Assembly: GCF_010365105.1 (NCBI RefSeq)
Contig: NZ_JAAFGZ010000005.1
Span: 1 to 64,000 of the forward strand
DNA from: Polaromonas sp.
Lineage (GTDB): Bacteria; Pseudomonadota; Gammaproteobacteria; Burkholderiales; Burkholderiaceae_C
DNA length: 64,000 bases
Reading direction: 5' to 3'
The stretch's first letter is position 1. Every line of letters starts with the position of its first letter. Positions 59,799-64,000 of this stretch are shown piece after piece. The position numbers were made by a program, and so were the translations under genes. The notes under the pieces are model-generated. The model was not told the origin of the DNA, searched no databases, and saw nothing but the letters and a program-made list of their open reading frames with translations.

Positions 59799-59801
59799 AG
59801 C
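59785..59801. repeat. 17-base dispersed palindrome, copy 10 (variant, at the hydrolase start)
   Basis: GCTCTTTTTTTCATAGC has one change in the left arm. On the minus strand it contains the ATG at 59798 and codons for KKRA, so the hydrolase N-terminus appears to be derived from the element. Confidence 0.5.
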
Positions 59802-59874
59802 TGTATATGCAGTATTGACAAGCGGAAACTTGATGATTGACCAATATTCATCGTGAGCGGGCGCTGTGGCAAAT

Positions 59875-60651
59875 TCAAGCGCCCTGCGAGCGCCTGAACA
59901 CCAGCCGGTCGATGACCGACGCGCCGGCATCGAATGCATAGCCTTCCACCTCAAAACCCTTCAGCTGATCCACCGTGGTCAGCCTGTTTTCAACAGCGTA
60001 GCGCACCATCAGGCCGCGTGCGCGCTTGGCCATGAAACTGATGACCTTGTACCGGTCGCCCCGGAATTCCTCGAACACGCAGGTCACCACCCGCGCCTTC
60101 AGCACCTTGCGGCTGACCGACTTGAAGTATTCCTCGCTGGCCAGGTTTATGATCACGGGCGACACGTCGGAGGCGGCGCGTTCGTTCAGGTAGTCCGCAA
60201 TCTGCGCGCCCCAGAACTGGTAGAGGTTCTTGCCCTGCGCCGTCACCAGCGGCGTGCCCATTTCCAGCCGGTAAGGCTGCATCCAGTCGAGCGGCCGCAG
60301 CACGCCATACAGGCCGCTCAGGATGCACAGGTGCTGCTGCGCCCACTCCAGTTGCGCTTCGCTCAGGGTTTTCGCGTCCAGCCCCCCATACACATCACCA
60401 TTGAAAGCGAGCGCGGCCTGCTTCGAGTTGCTGGCGGTGAAGCGGGGCGACCAGGCTTCGTAGCGCGCCGCATTCAGCGCGGACAGCGCATCCGAGAGCT
60501 TCATCAGCGAGGCGATTTCCTGCGGCGACTTGGCGCGCATCACGCCGATCAGCTCGGCGACCTGCCGGATGAACAGCGGCTGGCTGTGCGGCACATGGCC
60601 AGCGGGCGTGGCGTAGTCGAGGGCTTTGGCGGGGGACAGCAAAAACAGCAT
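59875..60651 (-). CDS. yaaA: peroxide stress protein YaaA (DUF328/UPF0246)
   Basis: A 258-residue cytoplasmic protein that in E. coli lowers free iron and DNA damage under peroxide stress. It begins [13 protein letters not shown], the family signature, and contains [24 protein letters not shown] and YRLEMGTPL, with [12 protein letters not shown] and [13 protein letters not shown] toward the end. Length is standard. It is divergent from valS, with a 218-base gap holding both promoters. Confidence 0.95.
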   Translation of the reverse strand: MLFLLSPAKALDYATPAGHVPHSQPLFIRQVAELIGVMRAKSPQEIASLMKLSDALSALNAARYEAWSPRFTASNSKQAALAFNGDVYGGLDAKTLSEAQLEWAQQHLCILSGLYGVLRPLDWMQPYRLEMGTPLVTAQGKNLYQFWGAQIADYLNERAASDVSPVIINLASEEYFKSVSRKVLKARVVTCVFEEFRGDRYKVISFMAKRARGLMVRYAVENRLTTVDQLKGFEVEGYAFDAGASVIDRLVFRRSQGA

Positions 60652-60869
60652 GTTTCGAATTCTTCAGAATACACAAAAGGCCTGACTTTACACAGCTACA
60701 ACCGCCAACCCATGCGGCAGGTTTCAAAGCCCTGCGCTTGAGCGTCGCTGCACCGCGATGCAGGTCAGCCCGGTCGAATAAAATCAGGCCTATTTTTCTC
60801 AGCCCCGCGCCCGCCCATTCCACACACAACCCAAGGCGGCATCCCTGCGATGCCGTTTTTCATTGCCCC

Positions 60870-63788
60870 ATGACCCAAGCTGCCCCCCCTGCCCCGACCG
60901 CCCCTGCCACCGACGCTGTCAAGGTGTTTCCCCCCACGCCGGGACTCGACAGCCTTGCCAAGTCCTTCGAGCCTGCCGAGATTGAGAAGCACTGGGGGCC
61001 GCTGTGGGAGCAAAGCGGCCAGTACGAGCCGACGCTGGACGCCGCCAAACCGTCATTCGCCATCCAGCTGCCGCCGCCGAATGTGACCGGCACGCTGCAC
61101 ATGGGCCATGCGTTCAACCAGACCATCATGGATTCGCTGGCCCGCTACCACCGCATGTGCGGCGACAACACGCTGTGGGTGCCCGGCACCGACCACGCAG
61201 GCATTGCCACGCAGATCGTCGTCGAGCGCAAGCTGCAATCCGAAACCGGCAAGACCCGCCACGACATGGGCACCAGCCCCGCCGAGGCGCGCAAGAACTT
61301 CGTCAGCAAGGTCTGGGAGTGGAAGGAAGAGTCCGGCTCGACCATCACGCGCCAGATGCGCCGCATGGGCGACTCGGTGTCGTGGAAGCATGAATACTTC
61401 ACCATGGACCCGAAAATGTCCAAGGTCGTTACCTCGACCTTCGTGCAGCTGTACGAACAGGGACTGATCTACCGGGGCAAGCGGCTGGTGAACTGGGACC
61501 CGGTGCTGAAATCCGCCGTGTCCGACCTGGAAGTCGAAAGCGAGGAAGAAGACGGCTTCATGTGGCATATCCGCTACCCGCTGGCCGACGGCTCGGGCGA
61601 CATCACGGTCGCCACGACGCGCCCCGAAACCATGCTGGGCGACGTGGCCGTGATGGTGCATCCGGAAGACGAACGCTACATGCACCTGATCGGCCAGCAA
61701 GTCACGCTGCCGCTGTGCGACCGCACTATTCCGGTGATTGCCGACGATTACGTGGACAAGGACTTTGGCACCGGTGTGGTCAAGGTCACGCCCGCACATG
61801 ATGCGAACGACTATGCGGTGGGCCAGCGCCATCAACTGCCCATCATTTGCGTGCTGAGCCTGGACGCCGCCATCAACGACAACGCACCCGAAAAATACCG
61901 CAGAATGGACCGCTTCGTCGCCCGCAAGGCCGTCGTGGCCGACCTGGAAGCGCAGGGTTTCCTGGTCGAGGTCAAAAAACACAAGCTGATGGTGCCGCGC
62001 TGCACCCGCACCAGCCAGATCATCGAGCCGATGCTGACCGACCAGTGGTTTGTCGCCGTGAACAAGGTCAGCGACCAAGACCCGACCGGCAAATCCATTG
62101 CCCAGAAAGCCATTGACGCGGTGGACAGCGGCGCGGTCAAGTTCGTGCCCGAGCAGTGGGTCAACACCTACAACCAGTGGATGGGCAACATCCAGGACTG
62201 GTGCATCTCGCGCCAGCTCTGGTGGGGCCACCAGATTCCGGCCTGGTATGACGAAGACGGCAAGGTTTATGTGGCCGAAAACGAAGCCGCCGCGCAAGCC
62301 CAGGCCGCAGGCAAAACCTTGCGCCGCGATGAAGACGTGCTGGATACCTGGTATTCATCGGCGCTGGTGCCCTTCTCGTCCCTCGGCTGGCCGGAAAAGA
62401 CGAAAGAGCTGGATCTGTTCCTGCCTTCGAGCGTGCTGGTCACCGGCTACGACATCATCTTTTTCTGGGTCGCCCGGATGATCATGATGACGACGCACTT
62501 CACCGGCCAGGTGCCGTTCAAGCACGTGTACATCCACGGCCTGGTGAAGGACGCGCAGGGCAAGAAGATGAGCAAGTCCGAGGGCAATGTGCTTGACCCG
62601 GTGGACCTGATCGACGGCATTGAACTCGCGCCGCTGCTGGACAAGCGCTCGCAAGGCCTGCGCAAGCCCGAAACCGCGCCGCAGGTGCGCAAGAACACCG
62701 AAAAGGAATTCCCGGCCGGCATTCCCGCTTACGGCGCCGATGCGCTGCGTTTCACCTTTGCGTCGCTGGCCAGCCTGGGCCGCAGCATCAACTTCGACAG
62801 CAAGCGCTGCGAAGGCTACCGCAACTTTTGCAACAAGCTCTGGAACGCCACCCGCTTCACGCTGATGAACTGCGAAGGCCAGGACTGCGGCTTGAACGAG
62901 CACACCAAAGCCCAATGTGCGCCCGGCGGCGAGATGGAAAACTACCTTGACTTCTCGCAGGCCGACCGCTGGATTGCCTCGACCATGCAGCGCGTCGAGC
63001 TGGAAGTCGCCAAGGGCTTTGCCGACTACCGCCTGGACAACGTGGCCGGCCACATCTACCAGTTCATCTGGGACGAGTTCTGCGACTGGTACCTGGAAAT
63101 CGCCAAGGTGCAGATCCAGCAAGGCAGCGACGCGCAAAAGCGCGCCACGCGGCGCACGCTGATCCGCACGCTTGAAGGCATCCTGCGGCTGGCGCATCCC
63201 TTGATTCCGTTCATCACCGAGGAACTCTGGCAAAAGGTCGCGCCCGTGGCCGGCAAGGCCGGGCCGTTCATCGGCCAGGCGCCCTACCCGCAAAGCCAGC
63301 CCGAAAAGATCGACCCGCAGGCCGAGGCGCATGTCGCGAAGCTGAAAACACTGGTCGATGCCTGCCGCAACCTGCGCGGCGAAATGAAGGTCTCGCCCGC
63401 CACACGCCTGCCGCTGCTGGTCGTGGGCGACAACGCCTTCATCAATGCCGTGGCGCCCGTGCTCAGATCACTGGCCAAGCTCAGCGAGGTCAAGCTGTTT
63501 GCTACCGAGGCCGAATGGGTGCTGGCCGCCGAGGCCGCGCCCGTGGCCGTGGTCGGCGATGCGCGCGTCTGCCTTTACATGGAAGTCGATGTGGCCGCCG
63601 AAAAAGCCCGGCTGGGCAAGGAAGCGGCGCGGCTTGAAGGCGAGCTGGTCAAGGTGCAGGCCAAGCTGGCGAATGAAACCTTCGTCGCCAAGGTGCCGCC
63701 TGCCGTGCTGGAAACGGAACGCAGGCGGCTGACGGAATTCACCAGCACGCTGGAGAAGATTCGCGAGCAGCTGGCACGGCATCAATAA
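60870..63788 (+). CDS. valS: valyl-tRNA synthetase
   Basis: Class I aminoacyl-tRNA synthetase charging tRNA-Val. The 972-residue protein has the HIGH-type motif HMGH (77-80, in [14 protein letters not shown]), the editing domain with [13 protein letters not shown], the KMSKS motif at 566-570 ([10 protein letters not shown]), an anticodon-binding domain, and the C-terminal coiled coil ([20 protein letters not shown]) that is specific to ValRS. ATG 60870 begins a proline/alanine-rich leader of about 25 residues before the conserved start. No T-box or attenuator was seen upstream. Confidence 0.97.
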   Translation: MTQAAPPAPTAPATDAVKVFPPTPGLDSLAKSFEPAEIEKHWGPLWEQSGQYEPTLDAAKPSFAIQLPPPNVTGTLHMGHAFNQTIMDSLARYHRMCGDNTLWVPGTDHAGIATQIVVERKLQSETGKTRHDMGTSPAEARKNFVSKVWEWKEESGSTITRQMRRMGDSVSWKHEYFTMDPKMSKVVTSTFVQLYEQGLIYRGKRLVNWDPVLKSAVSDLEVESEEEDGFMWHIRYPLADGSGDITVATTRPETMLGDVAVMVHPEDERYMHLIGQQVTLPLCDRTIPVIADDYVDKDFGTGVVKVTPAHDANDYAVGQRHQLPIICVLSLDAAINDNAPEKYRRMDRFVARKAVVADLEAQGFLVEVKKHKLMVPRCTRTSQIIEPMLTDQWFVAVNKVSDQDPTGKSIAQKAIDAVDSGAVKFVPEQWVNTYNQWMGNIQDWCISRQLWWGHQIPAWYDEDGKVYVAENEAAAQAQAAGKTLRRDEDVLDTWYSSALVPFSSLGWPEKTKELDLFLPSSVLVTGYDIIFFWVARMIMMTTHFTGQVPFKHVYIHGLVKDAQGKKMSKSEGNVLDPVDLIDGIELAPLLDKRSQGLRKPETAPQVRKNTEKEFPAGIPAYGADALRFTFASLASLGRSINFDSKRCEGYRNFCNKLWNATRFTLMNCEGQDCGLNEHTKAQCAPGGEMENYLDFSQADRWIASTMQRVELEVAKGFADYRLDNVAGHIYQFIWDEFCDWYLEIAKVQIQQGSDAQKRATRRTLIRTLEGILRLAHPLIPFITEELWQKVAPVAGKAGPFIGQAPYPQSQPEKIDPQAEAHVAKLKTLVDACRNLRGEMKVSPATRLPLLVVGDNAFINAVAPVLRSLAKLSEVKLFATEAEWVLAAEAAPVAVVGDARVCLYMEVDVAAEKARLGKEAARLEGELVKVQAKLANETFVAKVPPAVLETERRRLTEFTSTLEKIREQLARHQ

Positions 63789-63911
63789 TGCAACAGCTCA
63801 TCACATTTCTACGATTTCACGGGGTTGGCTCAGGCCGGTCCGGGACATAGTCTGACACGGGCCAAGCCTTCAAAGCCAGACAATCGGTCCTTAATTTTTC
63901 AAGAAACGCCC

Positions 63912-64000
63912 ATGCAAAAACCCATTCTGAGAAAAGCTGTGTTTCCTGTCGCCGGCCTCGGAACCCGCTTTCTGCCCGCAACCAAGGCAAGCCCCAAGGA
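63912..64000 (+). CDS. galU: UTP--glucose-1-phosphate uridylyltransferase, 5' part
   Basis: Only the first 29 complete codons are in the window. They read [20 protein letters not shown] followed by LPATKASPK, the nucleotide-binding GxGTRxLPxTKxxPK signature of GalU, which makes UDP-glucose for polysaccharide and lipopolysaccharide synthesis. The gene continues beyond the window edge. The 123-base gap after valS shows no obvious terminator. Confidence 0.92.
   Translation, partial: MQKPILRKAVFPVAGLGTRFLPATKASPK

Noticed and set aside
1-64000. tRNA genes, riboswitches and CRISPR arrays
   Set aside because: No cloverleaf, conserved riboswitch core or regularly spaced direct repeats were seen in the intergenic regions by eye.

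Overview
The window looks like a chromosomal segment of a motile betaproteobacterium of the order Burkholderiales, most likely family Comamonadaceae (Polaromonas/Rhodoferax-like). This is inferred from high GC, the che/flh gene order, a Bug-type periplasmic receptor, argH next to a fimS/algR-like pair, and dispersed short palindromes of a kind common in that family. No tRNA, rRNA, CRISPR array, insertion sequence or integrase gene was found.

Layout. 1-334 holds repeats only. 335-11342 is a minus-strand motility and chemotaxis run in the order cheR-cheD-cheB-cheY-cheZ-flhB-flhA-flhF-flhG-fliA, with 4-base overlaps at many junctions; an HDOD protein gene lies upstream of it. 12987-16185 carries a PerM-type permease and a LytTR two-component pair, divergent from argH (16383-17792). 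18044-21027 is a lower-GC block of small unknown genes separated by hairpin sites with integron attC features. This is a gene-cassette cluster without an integrase (CALIN-like) and the most distinctive feature here. A small conserved gene and an HPP-CBS membrane protein follow.

23506-31198 is signalling and envelope stress: a secreted sulfite-oxidase-fold protein translationally coupled to a histidine kinase, a CorA-like transporter, and an OmpR-type regulator/kinase pair followed by a DegP/HtrA protease. The last two units share an identical operator-like motif (TTTAAG-N5-TCTAAG). 31331-41910 encodes a bacterial alpha-2-macroglobulin and its usual partner PBP1C, here separated by a BCCT osmolyte transporter. 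41901-49688 is mixed: a GspE-like ATPase, an L-lactate dehydrogenase-type flavoenzyme, a hydrolase, a Bug receptor, DinB, and a small Gly-rich exported protein.

49957-52426 is a small secreted redox cluster: DUF3034 outer-membrane-like protein, exported truncated hemoglobin and cupredoxin-like protein. 53339-57717 is the DUF4331-lipoprotein-TPR-HupE unit. The window ends with queF, a frameshifted alpha/beta hydrolase, yaaA, valS and the first 29 codons of galU.

A 17-base palindrome (GCTAT-N7-ATAGC) occurs at least ten times. Several copies lie in frame inside protein genes, notably in pbpC, where one encodes part of the signal peptide. Other oddities are a FlhG whose Walker A lysines are both alanine and a FlhF with a C-terminal extension of about 415 residues.
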